Shown here: positions 16,076-25,091 of the stretch, piece by piece
Layout: each line of letters begins with the position of its first letter
Position numbering within the stretch: the first letter of the stretch is position 1
Origin: Bacteroidales bacterium
GTDB taxonomy: Bacteria; Bacteroidota; Bacteroidia; Bacteroidales; UBA10428
Direction of reading: 5' to 3'
Length of the DNA: 48,872 bases
Assembly: GCA_016934055.1 (NCBI GenBank)
Contig: JAFGTR010000086.1
Span: 1-48,872, forward strand
Position numbers and translations under genes: made by a program
Notes under the pieces: generated by a model
The model's database searches: none
The model's input: the letters and a program-made list of their open reading frames with translations, nothing else
Told to the model about the DNA's origin: nothing

Positions 16076-18346
16076 ATGCATAAAGCCTTCATGATACCAT
16101 GGATGTGGTTCGGCCTTTCATTGTCGCTTGCTGCACAGACAACTGCTGATTCAAGCTTGCTGACCATTGACAGGTTATTCGGTTCATCTGAATTTCTGAT
16201 TGAATCTGTTCCTTCGATACGATGGATCAATGGTGGTGAAGCATACATCATCAGCGAACCCGGTAAAAAAAATGATACATGGGAGGATCTTGTTAAAGTT
16301 GAGACCCGAAGTCAGAAACGCAGCCTGTACATTCCTGCCGAAAAACTCATTCCTGCCGGTGATTCAATTCCTTTAACCATTGAGCACTTCACACTTTCTC
16401 CCGATGAATCAAAAGTGCTGATCTTTAACAACAGCAGCCGTGTATGGCGAAGCAATACCAAAGGCGATTTCTGGGTATATGACCTTTTAAACCAACAACT
16501 TATCCGTATCGGGAGCAGGTTTCCCCCTTCCTCGCTCATGTTTGCCAAATTCTCTCATGATAACCGTTACGTAGCCTATGTGCATGATTTTAATATCTAT
16601 ATTGAAAGTCTGACCGACGGTTTTATTAAGCAAATCACCTTTGACGGTACAGGAGATATTATCAACGGTACATTCGACTGGGTATATGAAGAAGAGTTCG
16701 GGTGCCGTGACGGATTCAGATGGAACCAATCCGGCGGGCATATAGCATTCTGGCAACTGGATGCTTCGTCAACCGGTACTTTCTATATGATTAACAACAC
16801 CGATTCTGTTTATTCCAGAATCATACCCTTGCAATATCCCAAGGTTGGGCAGTCCCCATCGGCATGCAGACTGGGTATTATTGACCTGTCGGGAACTGAG
16901 GTCACATGGATTCCAGTTCCCGGTGATGAAAAAGAGAATTACATTCCGCGCATGCAATGGATAAACGATAAACTGTTGCTTATCCAGCAAATAAACCGCA
17001 GACAAAATCATTTAAAGTTTTATACATACAACATAGCCAGCCGGGCATTAAGAATGATCTATGAAGAACACGACACGGCCTGGGTGGATATTACCTATCC
17101 GGATATCTCTGTTGACGGGTGGGAAATGGAAGATCTTATTGCCATAAATCAGGGAAAGGAAGTGTTGCGTTTATCAGAAACAGGTGATTGGCGGCACCTT
17201 TATAAAATCAACCTGGTCTCAGGACAGGTTACCAACCTTACACAGGGGGAGTACGATGTTGCACGTTATTATACGGCTGACAATAAATATGTTTATTTCA
17301 GTGCTTCTCCAAAAAACAGTACTCAGCGTTATTTATACCGGGTTTCACTTTCAGGCAGGGCTGATACGCTAAGGATCACACCCATGGAGTATGCCGGCGT
17401 CAATTTGTACGGGATATCACCGAACAGCCAATATGCCATTCATACCCATACCAGCATTCATTCACCTCCGTCGACTAACCTGATAAGCATTCCGGATCAT
17501 AGTATTCTTCAGGGGATAACTGACAACAAGAATTACAGGCAAAATATCGCTCAGCTTAAGATGCCTGCTGCCACATTCTTTTCTGTTACCACAGCAGATG
17601 GCACTGAAATGGATGGCTGGATGATCAAACCGCCTGATTTTGATGATTCCGGAAGATACCCGGTGCTGTTTTATGTATATGGTGAACCCTGGGAGCAGGT
17701 AGCTGCTGATACATGGAAAAGCCTGTGGTATGTCATGCTTGCCCAACAGGGCTATGTCATCATGGCATTGGATAACAGAGGTTCTCCCTGCCTGAAAGGG
17801 AGCGCCTGGAGAAAATGCCTTTACCGGAAAATAGGCATTATTAATGCAGGAGACCAGGCTATGGCAGTCAAGGAAATACTGAAATGGGATTTTATCGACA
17901 CCACAAGGGTGGCCGTATGGGGATGGAGTGGCGGCGGCAGCATGACCCTTAACCTGATGTTCAGGTATCCAGGGATATACAAAACGGGAATGGCTGTTGC
18001 AGCTGTATCGGATCTGCGGACTTACGACAATATTTACACGGAACGTTATATGGGCTTGCCTTCAGAGAATATGGCCGCTTATTCAGAAGGTTCACCAAAA
18101 AATTTTGCCGGGAACCTCCAGGGTAACCTGTTGATCGTTCATGGCACAGGAGATGACAATGTTCACTATCAGAATACAGAATTGCTTGTCAATGAACTGA
18201 TAAGATATAACAAAACCTTTACAATGATGGCCTATCCAAACCGGTCTCACAGTATATATGAAGGCTTTAACACCCGCAGGCATTTGTATACATTGCTGAC
18301 AAATTATCTGAAAGAATATTGCCCGCCCAGAGGAGAATCAGAGTGA
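16076..18346 (+). CDS. Dipeptidyl peptidase IV-type serine peptidase (S9B)
   Basis: 756 residues, exported (signal peptide ending near QTTADS). The N-terminal eight-bladed propeller (about 40-500) holds the double-Glu motif in FDWVYEEEFGCRDGFRW, which binds the free N-terminus of the substrate. The C-terminal alpha/beta hydrolase carries the triad: Ser618 in VWGWSGGGS, Asp693 in HGTGDDNVHYQ and His725 in YPNRSHSIYEGF. The nucleophile elbow reads GWSGGG instead of the usual GWSYGG. Such enzymes trim Xaa-Pro or Xaa-Ala dipeptides from peptides in the periplasm, which helps asaccharolytic Bacteroidota feed on protein. Length is normal. The stop codon is embedded in a 6-bp tandem repeat (18343-18372). 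Confidence 0.93.
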   Translation: MHKAFMIPWMWFGLSLSLAAQTTADSSLLTIDRLFGSSEFLIESVPSIRWINGGEAYIISEPGKKNDTWEDLVKVETRSQKRSLYIPAEKLIPAGDSIPLTIEHFTLSPDESKVLIFNNSSRVWRSNTKGDFWVYDLLNQQLIRIGSRFPPSSLMFAKFSHDNRYVAYVHDFNIYIESLTDGFIKQITFDGTGDIINGTFDWVYEEEFGCRDGFRWNQSGGHIAFWQLDASSTGTFYMINNTDSVYSRIIPLQYPKVGQSPSACRLGIIDLSGTEVTWIPVPGDEKENYIPRMQWINDKLLLIQQINRRQNHLKFYTYNIASRALRMIYEEHDTAWVDITYPDISVDGWEMEDLIAINQGKEVLRLSETGDWRHLYKINLVSGQVTNLTQGEYDVARYYTADNKYVYFSASPKNSTQRYLYRVSLSGRADTLRITPMEYAGVNLYGISPNSQYAIHTHTSIHSPPSTNLISIPDHSILQGITDNKNYRQNIAQLKMPAATFFSVTTADGTEMDGWMIKPPDFDDSGRYPVLFYVYGEPWEQVAADTWKSLWYVMLAQQGYVIMALDNRGSPCLKGSAWRKCLYRKIGIINAGDQAMAVKEILKWDFIDTTRVAVWGWSGGGSMTLNLMFRYPGIYKTGMAVAAVSDLRTYDNIYTERYMGLPSENMAAYSEGSPKNFAGNLQGNLLIVHGTGDDNVHYQNTELLVNELIRYNKTFTMMAYPNRSHSIYEGFNTRRHLYTLLTNYLKEYCPPRGESE

Positions 18347-18372
18347 GCGTGAGCGTGAGTGTGAGTGTGAGG
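18343..18372. repeat. 6-bp tandem array GTGAGC/T overlapping the peptidase stop codon
   Basis: Five hexamers in a row: GTGAGC, GTGAGC, GTGAGT, GTGAGT, GTGAGG. The TGA stop at 18344-18346 is part of the first unit, so slippage would not change the protein. Confidence 0.9.
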
Positions 18373-18378
18373 AAATAT

Positions 18379-18470
18379 AGCCCCGGAGGGGCGACATTAT
18401 GGTAGGAACAAAGACATTCGATATCAGCCCCGGAGGGGCGACATTATGGTAGCCCGGGGTGCAACCACGG
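18379..18470. repeat. Two identical 27-bp repeats with a CCCCGGAGGGG hairpin
   Basis: The 366-base stretch 18347-18712 has no gene. It contains two identical 27-base copies at 18379-18405 and 18426-18452 (start AGCCCCGGAGGGGCGACATT, end ATGGTAG), 47 bases apart start to start. Each has a CCCC-GGA-GGGG mini hairpin. After copy 2 comes CCCGGGGTGCAACCACGG. This looks like a REP-type palindromic repeat family that I recall from other Bacteroidota genomes. The rest, 18471-18683, is plain A+T-rich sequence leading into the gldF promoter. Confidence 0.88.
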
Positions 18471-18683
18471 ATTAAGGATGAAAAACCGGAAAGGCTGCAG
18501 GTACAACACACACAAAAGTTAAAACAAAATATGCAGCCCAACAGTATGAGCATCATAAAAAGCATAAACAAAATAACACCTTATGTTCACATTTTAATGG
18601 CTTTAGCAAACAAATTTGCTTGTTTTTACCGTTTTATATCATTACAACATATCAGATAATTTTTCACTGCTTAAAAAAAAACC

Positions 18684-18691
18684 TATTTTTG
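18684..18691 (+). promoter_or_regulatory. Candidate -7 element (TATTTTTG) for the gldFG operon
   Basis: Exact TAnnTTTG match, with a T-rich -33 position 20 bases upstream (TTTT at 18660-18663). The predicted transcript starts about 15 bases before the gldF ATG at 18713. Confidence 0.5.
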
Positions 18692-18712
18692 ATCTCCTAT
18701 TAAAACGATATT

Positions 18713-19444
18713 ATGTTTTATCTGTTCAGGAAAGAAATCACAGGCTTTTTCAGTTCGCTCACAGGCTATATTGTCATTATTTCCTTCATCACCATTACGG
18801 GTTTATTCCTTTGGGTATTTGACAGCCCGCTGAACATAATTGAAGGCGGGTATGCATCCCTCGATTCATTGTTTTACATTGCACCATGGGTATTCCTGGT
18901 GCTGGTGCCGGCCATTACCATGCGCATGTTTTCCGAGGAGAAGAAAACCGGGACCCTCGACCTGTTACTGACACGTCCCCTGAGTGAATCACAGATCATC
19001 ATAGCCAAGTATGCTGCTGCCATTGTTTTGGTCATACTTTCGCTGATCCCTACTTTTGTATATTATATTTCAGTGGCATTACTGGGCAATCCTGCAGGAA
19101 ATCTTGATACAGGTGCCACATGGGGGTCATATACCGGACTATTCTTTCTGGCTTGCAGCTATGCCATCATAGGCTTATGTTGCTCCTCCCTCACGGATAA
19201 TATAATCGTTTCCTTTCTGCTCACCGTTGCATTGTGCATGTTTGTCTGTTTCGGATTTGATCAGATCGGCAAACTTAATACATTCAGCACATTAGGCGAT
19301 ATTTTTATCGGCCTTGGCATTGCCGGGCACTACAAATCGATGAGCCGTGGTGTGATCGATTCACGTGATATCGTATATTTTATGGCTCTTGGTGCCGTGT
19401 TTTTTCTGTTTACCCGTTATAACCTCGAAAAACGAAAATGGTAA
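18713..19444 (+). CDS. gldF: Gliding-motility ABC transporter permease GldF
   Basis: 243 residues with about six transmembrane helices (first VIISFITITGLFLWVF, last DIVYFMALGAVFFLFTRY). The segment RMFSEEKKTGTLDLLLTRPLSESQIIIAKY at about 65-93 is the conserved ABC-2 permease loop that contacts the ATPase. In Flavobacterium, GldF with GldA (ATPase) and GldG forms an ABC complex needed for gliding or associated functions. The gene overlaps gldG by seven bases, so they are coupled. No gldA is present in the window; in known genomes it is often encoded elsewhere. Confidence 0.9.
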   Translation: MFYLFRKEITGFFSSLTGYIVIISFITITGLFLWVFDSPLNIIEGGYASLDSLFYIAPWVFLVLVPAITMRMFSEEKKTGTLDLLLTRPLSESQIIIAKYAAAIVLVILSLIPTFVYYISVALLGNPAGNLDTGATWGSYTGLFFLACSYAIIGLCCSSLTDNIIVSFLLTVALCMFVCFGFDQIGKLNTFSTLGDIFIGLGIAGHYKSMSRGVIDSRDIVYFMALGAVFFLFTRYNLEKRKW

Positions 19445-21153
19445 AGCGCCTGGATTATTTAAATACTAAAACAAGGCAACGTCTGAAGCTGGTTGTTCGT
19501 TTGATTACGGTCGTTTTGCTGGCTTATGTCTTGTCATATTTCTTTTTCCGCATTGATCTTACCGCGGAAAAGCGCTATACCCTGTCTCCTTATAGTAAGA
19601 AAGTACTGAGAAACCTCAATGACATCGTTTTTGTGAAGGTCTATCTCGACGGGGAATTGAATATCCCTTTCAGAAAGATGCAACAGAGCCTTCGCGAAAC
19701 GCTTGATGAATTCAGGATTTATGCTAAAGATAACATTCAGTATACCTTTGTTAATCCTTTCGAAAGTACTGATGCCGGTTTAAGGGAGGATATGTTCAAT
19801 CAGTTGTATGAGAAAGGATTAAAACCAACTAATATCCTTTCAAAGGATAAGGAAGGCGGGAGTTCTGAAAAGATCATCTTTCCGGGGGCTCTGGTTTCCT
19901 ATAAGGGTGTTGAAATACCAGTGAATTTTTTGAAGAATAATCAGGGTATATCAGCTGAAGAAAACATAAATAATTCCATTCAGGCTTTAGAGTTTGAGCT
20001 GATAAAGGTTATCAGTTCGAGTGCTGTGGACAGGATAGAAAAAATTGCTTTTATAGAAGGTCATGGTGAACTTGATGAATTTCAGACCAAAGACATATCC
20101 AACGCTTTTTCATGGTTTTATCAGGTTGACCGCGGTAAAATCGGAGGACAGCAGGGTATACTGGATGATTACCTTGCGGTGATCATTGCAAAGCCTGAAC
20201 GCCGGTTTAGTGAACAGGACAAGTATGTGCTCGATCAGTATATTATGAAAGGCGGGAGCGTAATGTGGTTCCTTGACAGGGTGGCAATAAGTATGGATAC
20301 ACTGGCCATGGGTTCAGCCGTGGCCCTCATCAATGATCTTAACCTTGATGATATGTTGTTCCGTTATGGGGTGAGGATCAATCCTGTGCTCCTTCAGGAT
20401 ATTCAATGCAATATTATTCCGGTAAATGTAGCACTGGCCGGCAATAGTCCGGAATTCAAGCCTGCTCCATGGTTTTATTTTCCGCTTTTATCGGCACCGC
20501 CTTATCATCCGGTTACCCGGAATCTTAATATGATCAAAACAGAATTTGTAAACACCATAGATACTATCGGGGCCCGTGAAGGGACAACCAAAACAGTGTT
20601 GTTAAAATCATCTGACTTTTCACGCGTGGTAGAGGCGCCGCTCATAATGAGTCTCGATGAGATCCGCGCTGATCCCAAACGCACTGATTTCAGGAATGCA
20701 GGACTTGCCGTTGCCGTGATGCTTGAGGGGACATTCGAATCAGTTTTCCAAAACCGTATGATCAGTGAAATCATGCCCGGATCCGCGTCTTCATACCTGG
20801 CACGGAGCAAGCCTGCAAAAATGCTTGTTGTTGCTGATGGCGATATCATCAGGAACGATATACGCATGACACCGCAGGGTATCACAGCCTTCCCGCTGGG
20901 CTTTGACCGTTATACGCAGCAGACCTTCGGTAATAAAGATTTCATCATGAATGCCCTGCATTATCTTACCGGCAACGAAGATCTTGTTAATCTGCGTTCG
21001 AGAGATATAACACTCAGGTTGCTCGATAAAGCCAGAATAAAGGAAGAGCGAGCTTTGTGGGTCATCATCAACACCATACTGCCCGTTATGATGATTATCA
21101 TTGCAGGAATTCTTTACAACATACTCAGAAAAAGGAAGTACGAAAAGGCCTGA
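19438..21153 (+). CDS. gldG: Gliding-motility ABC transporter accessory protein GldG
   Basis: 571 residues. One N-terminal membrane helix (about 21-38, VRLITVVLLAYVLSYFFF) and one at the C-terminus (about 541-562) bracket a large extracytoplasmic region of the ABC-transporter auxiliary type. The conserved start RIDLTAEKRYTLSPYSKKVLRNL is a hallmark of GldG. IAFIEGHGELDEF and LVVADGDIIRND mark the two halves of the periplasmic fold. It is overlapped by gldF upstream and followed after 25-58 bases by a DUF4340-like gene. It probably forms the membrane-anchored periplasmic part of the GldAFG complex. Confidence 0.92.
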   Translation: MVKRLDYLNTKTRQRLKLVVRLITVVLLAYVLSYFFFRIDLTAEKRYTLSPYSKKVLRNLNDIVFVKVYLDGELNIPFRKMQQSLRETLDEFRIYAKDNIQYTFVNPFESTDAGLREDMFNQLYEKGLKPTNILSKDKEGGSSEKIIFPGALVSYKGVEIPVNFLKNNQGISAEENINNSIQALEFELIKVISSSAVDRIEKIAFIEGHGELDEFQTKDISNAFSWFYQVDRGKIGGQQGILDDYLAVIIAKPERRFSEQDKYVLDQYIMKGGSVMWFLDRVAISMDTLAMGSAVALINDLNLDDMLFRYGVRINPVLLQDIQCNIIPVNVALAGNSPEFKPAPWFYFPLLSAPPYHPVTRNLNMIKTEFVNTIDTIGAREGTTKTVLLKSSDFSRVVEAPLIMSLDEIRADPKRTDFRNAGLAVAVMLEGTFESVFQNRMISEIMPGSASSYLARSKPAKMLVVADGDIIRNDIRMTPQGITAFPLGFDRYTQQTFGNKDFIMNALHYLTGNEDLVNLRSRDITLRLLDKARIKEERALWVIINTILPVMMIIIAGILYNILRKRKYEKA

Positions 21154-21211
21154 CATTTGATACCGCCGGTTCTTCGGAATGGTGCGGGACTTAATTATAA
21201 TCAATTTTTGC

Positions 21212-22180
21212 ATGCAGAGAAAAATCATAATCATCCTCGCATTTGTTGCTTTAATCATTATAGCGGTTGTATTTGTTCTTAATGACAGGGGAAGCACGAT
21301 ACGCAGAGGCCATATGGATTTCACACTTGAAGAGCCTTCACAGGTTGATAAAATAATCATCGGCAATCACAGAAAAAGTATACTCATTGAAAAGAATGGT
21401 GAGGACTGGCGGCTGAACGGGCAATACCAGGCCAGAAAGGAAATCGTGACTATGTTTTTACAGGCAATGGGAAGGCTTGAAGTCTTATCACCGGCGTCCA
21501 GGTCAATCAGTGACACCATTATCCGAAGACTTGAAGAAAAAGGAATACACCTGACATTGTATCGGGGCAACAAAACTCTTAAATCATTATTTGTATACTA
21601 TGAGAAGGAGTTTGTCCCCGGTACCTATATGATGGATGAACGACAGAAAAAACCTTACCGGATTGGATTAACAGGTTATAAGCGTGACAATATTGAAAGT
21701 CTGTTCAGCACGGCTGAAATTAGCTGGAAGGATAATGTCCTGTTCTTCTGCGAACCCGGAGAAATTGCCGCTGTTGAAATACGATATCCTCAGCAGCCCG
21801 AACGTTCTTTTTGTATTGCCAGGGATAAAAATAATACACCCAGTTTGTACACGGCTGATAAAGCATTGTCTCCGGAACATGTCAATAAGGATGAAATACT
21901 GGATTATCTCTCATACTTTGTTCCGGTTCATTATACCATACCTGCTGATACAGTTAGCACTATCATATGGGAGCAGGATCCTTTTGCTGTTCTGACAATT
22001 ACTGGTCAGCATAACGATATCTTTTCCATTAAAGCATTCAGGATACGTTTACAGGACGGACGATCATATGATATGCACAGATACATTGCCATAAATGATA
22101 GCGATTCACTGCCGGTTATAGTAAAATACGCTGATACAGATCCGATTATGAAGTCTTATGTTGATTTTCTAAAAAAGTAG
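21212..22180 (+). CDS. DUF4340-like single-pass membrane protein downstream of gldG
   Basis: The ATG at 21212 puts an N-terminal membrane helix directly after MQRK (IIIILAFVALIIIAVVFVL); an upstream in-frame ATG at 21179 is possible. The periplasmic part begins FTLEEPSQVDKIIIG and has the DUF4340-like pattern of a repeated strand unit in which EKNGEDWRLNGQYQA stands out. DUF4340 proteins are regularly encoded next to ABC-2 permease and GldG-type auxiliary genes, so this is probably a further accessory subunit of the GldFG complex. That role is inferred from neighbourhood; no catalytic motif is visible. Confidence 0.78.
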   Translation: MQRKIIIILAFVALIIIAVVFVLNDRGSTIRRGHMDFTLEEPSQVDKIIIGNHRKSILIEKNGEDWRLNGQYQARKEIVTMFLQAMGRLEVLSPASRSISDTIIRRLEEKGIHLTLYRGNKTLKSLFVYYEKEFVPGTYMMDERQKKPYRIGLTGYKRDNIESLFSTAEISWKDNVLFFCEPGEIAAVEIRYPQQPERSFCIARDKNNTPSLYTADKALSPEHVNKDEILDYLSYFVPVHYTIPADTVSTIIWEQDPFAVLTITGQHNDIFSIKAFRIRLQDGRSYDMHRYIAINDSDSLPVIVKYADTDPIMKSYVDFLKK

Positions 22181-22287
22181 AAAAGCTCCCCTTCGTAAAC
22201 CTTTTTTTTTGTAATATTGACTTTTTGTATTGTTAATAATACAGAAGAATCAAATAATTGTCTTAAAACAAATTAAAAAAAGCATTC

Positions 22288-23421
22288 ATGAAATTTGTTG
22301 TATCAAGTATTGACCTGTTGAATCACCTTCAGTCAGCAAGCCGCGTCATTAGTCCGAAAAACACGCTGCCCATCCTGGATAATTATCTGTTTAAGCTTGA
22401 CGGGAACAGGCTTGAGATTACGGCTTCTGACCTTGAAACCACAATGATTACCACCATGGAGCTGGAAAACGTTTCCGATAAAGGCAGTATAGCCATTCCG
22501 GCACGTTTGTTGACTGATTCACTGAAAGAATTTCCTGATCAGCCGCTTGCTTTCGATATCAATACTGAGACCTGTGCTATCGTCATCAGCTCTGAGAACG
22601 GACAGTTCTCTGTGGTCGGGCAAAACGGTGATGATTTTCCACAACTGCCCCAGATCAAACAGGAGCGGAGAATTGCTTTCAGGGCTGACGCAGAAGCGCT
22701 TGCCAGCGGTATAAACAACACCTTGTTTGCAACCGCTGATGATGAGCTCAGGCCTGTTATGAACGGTATATATTTTGAGCTTACCGATAAAGAGCTGACC
22801 TTTGTGGCTTCTGACGCCCATAAACTTGTACGCTACAGACGCAGTGACATCAAAGCCGATGATACAGGGGCATCTTTTATTCTTCCCAAAAAGCCTGCTT
22901 CCATACTTAAAAATATTCTCACTAAGGAGCAGAATCAGCTGACGGTAGAATTTGATGATAAAAATGCTTTTTTTACTTTCTCCGATTACAAACTGGTATG
23001 CCGTCTGGTAGAGGGTAATTATCCAAGCTATAATTCGGTGATCCCGACCAACAACAACAATAAACTTATCATCGACAGGTCGAGATTACTGAATACCATA
23101 AAAAGAGTGTCTGTGTTTTCAAATCAGGCAAGCAACCTTGTAAGGCTTAAGCTGAAAGGCAATAAACTGACTGTTTCGGCGCAGGATATTGATTTTTCGA
23201 CCTCAGCATATGAAGATATTGCATGCCAGTACAATGGCGATGATATTGAAATAGGATTCAAATCCACTTTTCTTGTTGAGATATTAAATAACCTGGAGTC
23301 TTCCGATGTTTCAATTGAGCTGTCCGACGCTTCGCGCGCCGGTTTACTGCTGCCTTTTCAGCAGGAGAATGAGAACGAGGACATCCTTATGCTTTTAATG
23401 CCTATGATGATAGGAGCATGA
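22288..23421 (+). CDS. dnaN: DNA polymerase III beta subunit (sliding clamp)
   Basis: 377-residue ring clamp that tethers the replicative polymerase to DNA. The opening MKFVVSSIDLLNHLQSASRV, the SKNTLPILDN-type segment (PKNTLPILDNYLFKL), EFDDKNAFFTFSDYKLVCRLVEGNYPSYNSVIP and the C-terminal LLMPMMIGA (the VMPMR-like end) are diagnostic. Three repeated clamp domains fit about 1-120, 130-245 and 250-377. dnaN is not next to dnaA here, as is usual for Bacteroidota, so it does not mark the origin. Its last codons overlap the exonuclease start (ATGA), indicating coupling. Confidence 0.97.
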   Translation: MKFVVSSIDLLNHLQSASRVISPKNTLPILDNYLFKLDGNRLEITASDLETTMITTMELENVSDKGSIAIPARLLTDSLKEFPDQPLAFDINTETCAIVISSENGQFSVVGQNGDDFPQLPQIKQERRIAFRADAEALASGINNTLFATADDELRPVMNGIYFELTDKELTFVASDAHKLVRYRRSDIKADDTGASFILPKKPASILKNILTKEQNQLTVEFDDKNAFFTFSDYKLVCRLVEGNYPSYNSVIPTNNNNKLIIDRSRLLNTIKRVSVFSNQASNLVRLKLKGNKLTVSAQDIDFSTSAYEDIACQYNGDDIEIGFKSTFLVEILNNLESSDVSIELSDASRAGLLLPFQQENENEDILMLLMPMMIGA

Positions 23422-24191
23422 AGTTAGTCTTAAAAAATCCCGTGGTATTTTTTGACCTTGAGACAACAGGAATTGATGTTGCCACAGATCGCATTGTTGA
23501 GATATCATACCTGAAAGTGTATCCCAATGGCGATGAGGAATCGAAAACCATGAGGGTAAACCCCGGCATGCCAATTCCTCAGAAAGCGATCAATATTCAC
23601 GGTATTACCGATGAAGATGTGAAAGATGCACCGTCATTTAATGAAATCGCGAAAAGTATTGCGAAAGTATTTGAAGGTTGTGATTTTGCAGGGTATAACT
23701 CCAATAAATTTGATTTGCCGCTTCTGGCCGAGGAGTTTTTAAGAACTGACATTGACTTTGATTTGAAAAAACGCAAATTTATTGATATTCAGGTGATCTT
23801 TCATAAAAAGGAGCAACGAACCCTGAGTGCCGCCTATAAATTCTATTGTAACAGGAACCTTGAAGACGCGCACAGCGCAGAAGCTGATACCAGAGCCACT
23901 TATGAAATCCTGCAGGCTCAGCTTGACCGGTACCCCGACCTGCCCAATGATATCGATGATCTGGCAAAATACTCAAGTCACAACCGTAATGTGGACTTCC
24001 TCGGAAGAATTGTTTATGATGATGAAGATTGTGAGATTTTTAACTTTGGCAAGTACAAAGGGAAACGTGTTGAAGAAGTACTGAAAAAAGATCCGGCCTA
24101 TTTTGGATGGATTATTAACGGGAATTTTCCCCTGCATACCAAGAAGGTTTTAACAGCGATTAAGCTCAGAGGAGCGTTTGGAAAGGAGTGA
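23418..24191 (+). CDS. DnaQ-like 3'-5' exonuclease
   Basis: 257 residues. An N-terminal DEDDh exonuclease domain (about 8-175) has Asp13 and Glu15 in VVFFDLETTGID, the second Asp in GYNSNKFDLPLL, and His and Asp in LEDAHSAEADTRATYEIL. The C-terminal module (about 205-245, FNFGKYKGKRVEEVLKKDPAYFGWI) is the small ExoX-C/DUF3820-type domain seen in many stand-alone DnaQ homologues. It likely proofreads for the polymerase or trims DNA ends. The overlap with dnaN places it in a replication operon and suggests a joint function at the clamp, which is inferred. Confidence 0.93.
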   Translation: MKLVLKNPVVFFDLETTGIDVATDRIVEISYLKVYPNGDEESKTMRVNPGMPIPQKAINIHGITDEDVKDAPSFNEIAKSIAKVFEGCDFAGYNSNKFDLPLLAEEFLRTDIDFDLKKRKFIDIQVIFHKKEQRTLSAAYKFYCNRNLEDAHSAEADTRATYEILQAQLDRYPDLPNDIDDLAKYSSHNRNVDFLGRIVYDDEDCEIFNFGKYKGKRVEEVLKKDPAYFGWIINGNFPLHTKKVLTAIKLRGAFGKE

Positions 24192-24209
24192 TTCAGGAAC
24201 AGAGGAAAG

Positions 24210-24249
24210 GTGGAACAGTGGAACAATATTACGATGAATACTGAATACT
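24210..24249. repeat. Short word duplications (GTGGAACA x2, GAATACT x2)
   Basis: In the 75-base gap after the exonuclease gene, GTGGAACA is repeated at 24210-24225 and GAATACT at 24236-24249. These 8- and 7-mers have the same period as the larger arrays elsewhere in this window. Confidence 0.75.
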
Positions 24250-24266
24250 GAAAACCTGTTGCTTTC

Positions 24267-24878
24267 ATGAAAATAATCTGTATCGGACGAAATTATGCTG
24301 ACCATGCCAGGGAACTTAATAATCCGTTGCCAACCGTTCCGGTTTTCTTTATGAAACCCGAATCATCAATTATTATCAACAACAATCCTTTTTTTCTGCC
24401 GGACTTCTCCAATGAAGTCCATTATGAAGCCGAAATTATCCTCAGGGTTATACGTCTTGGTAAAAATATTGAAAAACAGTTTGCTCACCGTTACTATCAG
24501 GAGGTTGGCATAGGTATTGATTTCACGGCACGTGATCTGCAGCGCGAATGCATGAAGGAAGGACAACCATGGGAAATTGCCAAAAGTTTTGACGGATCTG
24601 CTGTACTTGGTAAATTTATCAAAAAGGAGAAACTGCCGGATCCCGGGGCCATCAGTTTTCAGCTTGAGCTGAACGGAGAAATCGTACAGAAGGGCAATAC
24701 AAAAGACATGATCTTTTCTTTTGATGATATCATTGCTTATGTTTCGAAATTTTCAACCCTGAAAATGGGTGACCTGATCTTTACAGGAACACCTGCAGGC
24801 GTTGGACCTGTAAAAATAAATGATCATCTTGTGGGTTCGGTCGAAGGTCAGGTGTTGCTGGATTTTATGGTGAAATGA
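24267..24878 (+). CDS. Fumarylacetoacetate hydrolase-family protein (FAHD1 type)
   Basis: 203 residues forming one FAH domain. The N-terminus MKIICIGRNYADHARELNN is typical of the short FAHD1/YcgM class, which cleave acylpyruvates or decarboxylate oxaloacetate. Metal ligands are visible in HYEAEIIL (Glu-x-Glu) and GIDFTARDLQ (Asp), with the conserved Lys in AKSFDGSAVLG and the closing motif LIFTGTPAGVGP. It sits 75 bases after the exonuclease gene; dnaN-exonuclease-FAH is a recurrent order in Bacteroidota but the functional link is not known. Exact substrate is not predictable. Confidence 0.92.
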   Translation: MKIICIGRNYADHARELNNPLPTVPVFFMKPESSIIINNNPFFLPDFSNEVHYEAEIILRVIRLGKNIEKQFAHRYYQEVGIGIDFTARDLQRECMKEGQPWEIAKSFDGSAVLGKFIKKEKLPDPGAISFQLELNGEIVQKGNTKDMIFSFDDIIAYVSKFSTLKMGDLIFTGTPAGVGPVKINDHLVGSVEGQVLLDFMVK

Positions 24879-24902
24879 CGGTCGGAAAGCTTATCTGATG
24901 CC

Positions 24903-25082
24903 GGTTGTCGGCCTGACTGCCGGAGAGGCAGTTTGTCGGTTGTTGTGGAGGGTTGTGATTGTTATGGTTGTATGTTGTAATGGTCAGTCATGCAGTTGAG
25001 TGGTCGTCTGGTCGAGAGGTCGGATGGTCTGCTGGTCAAGAAGTCTTTAATCTTTGATCTTTATTCTTGATTCTTGGTTCTA
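24903..25082. repeat. Composite GGTTGTC / GGTCNNNN / TCTTNNN repeat in a convergent spacer
   Basis: The 213-base spacer contains a GTTGT-rich part from 24903. It then has the hairpin ACTGCC-GGAGA-GGCAGT (24916-24932, possibly a terminator for the FAH gene), and the 8-mers GGTCGTCT, GGTCGAGA, GGTCGGAT, GGTCTGCT (25002-25033). The joint GGTCAAGAAG (25034-25043) follows, then the 7-mers TCTTTAA, TCTTTGA, TCTTTAT, TCTTGAT, TCTTGGT (25044-25078) ending in TCTA. Same order as at 47475-47660. Confidence 0.9.
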
Positions 25083-25091
25083 TTTTTATCC

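Noticed and set aside
22192..22287. A chromosomal replication origin next to dnaN
   Set aside because: No dnaA gene, no cluster of DnaA-box-like sequences, and dnaN in Bacteroidota is usually away from the origin.
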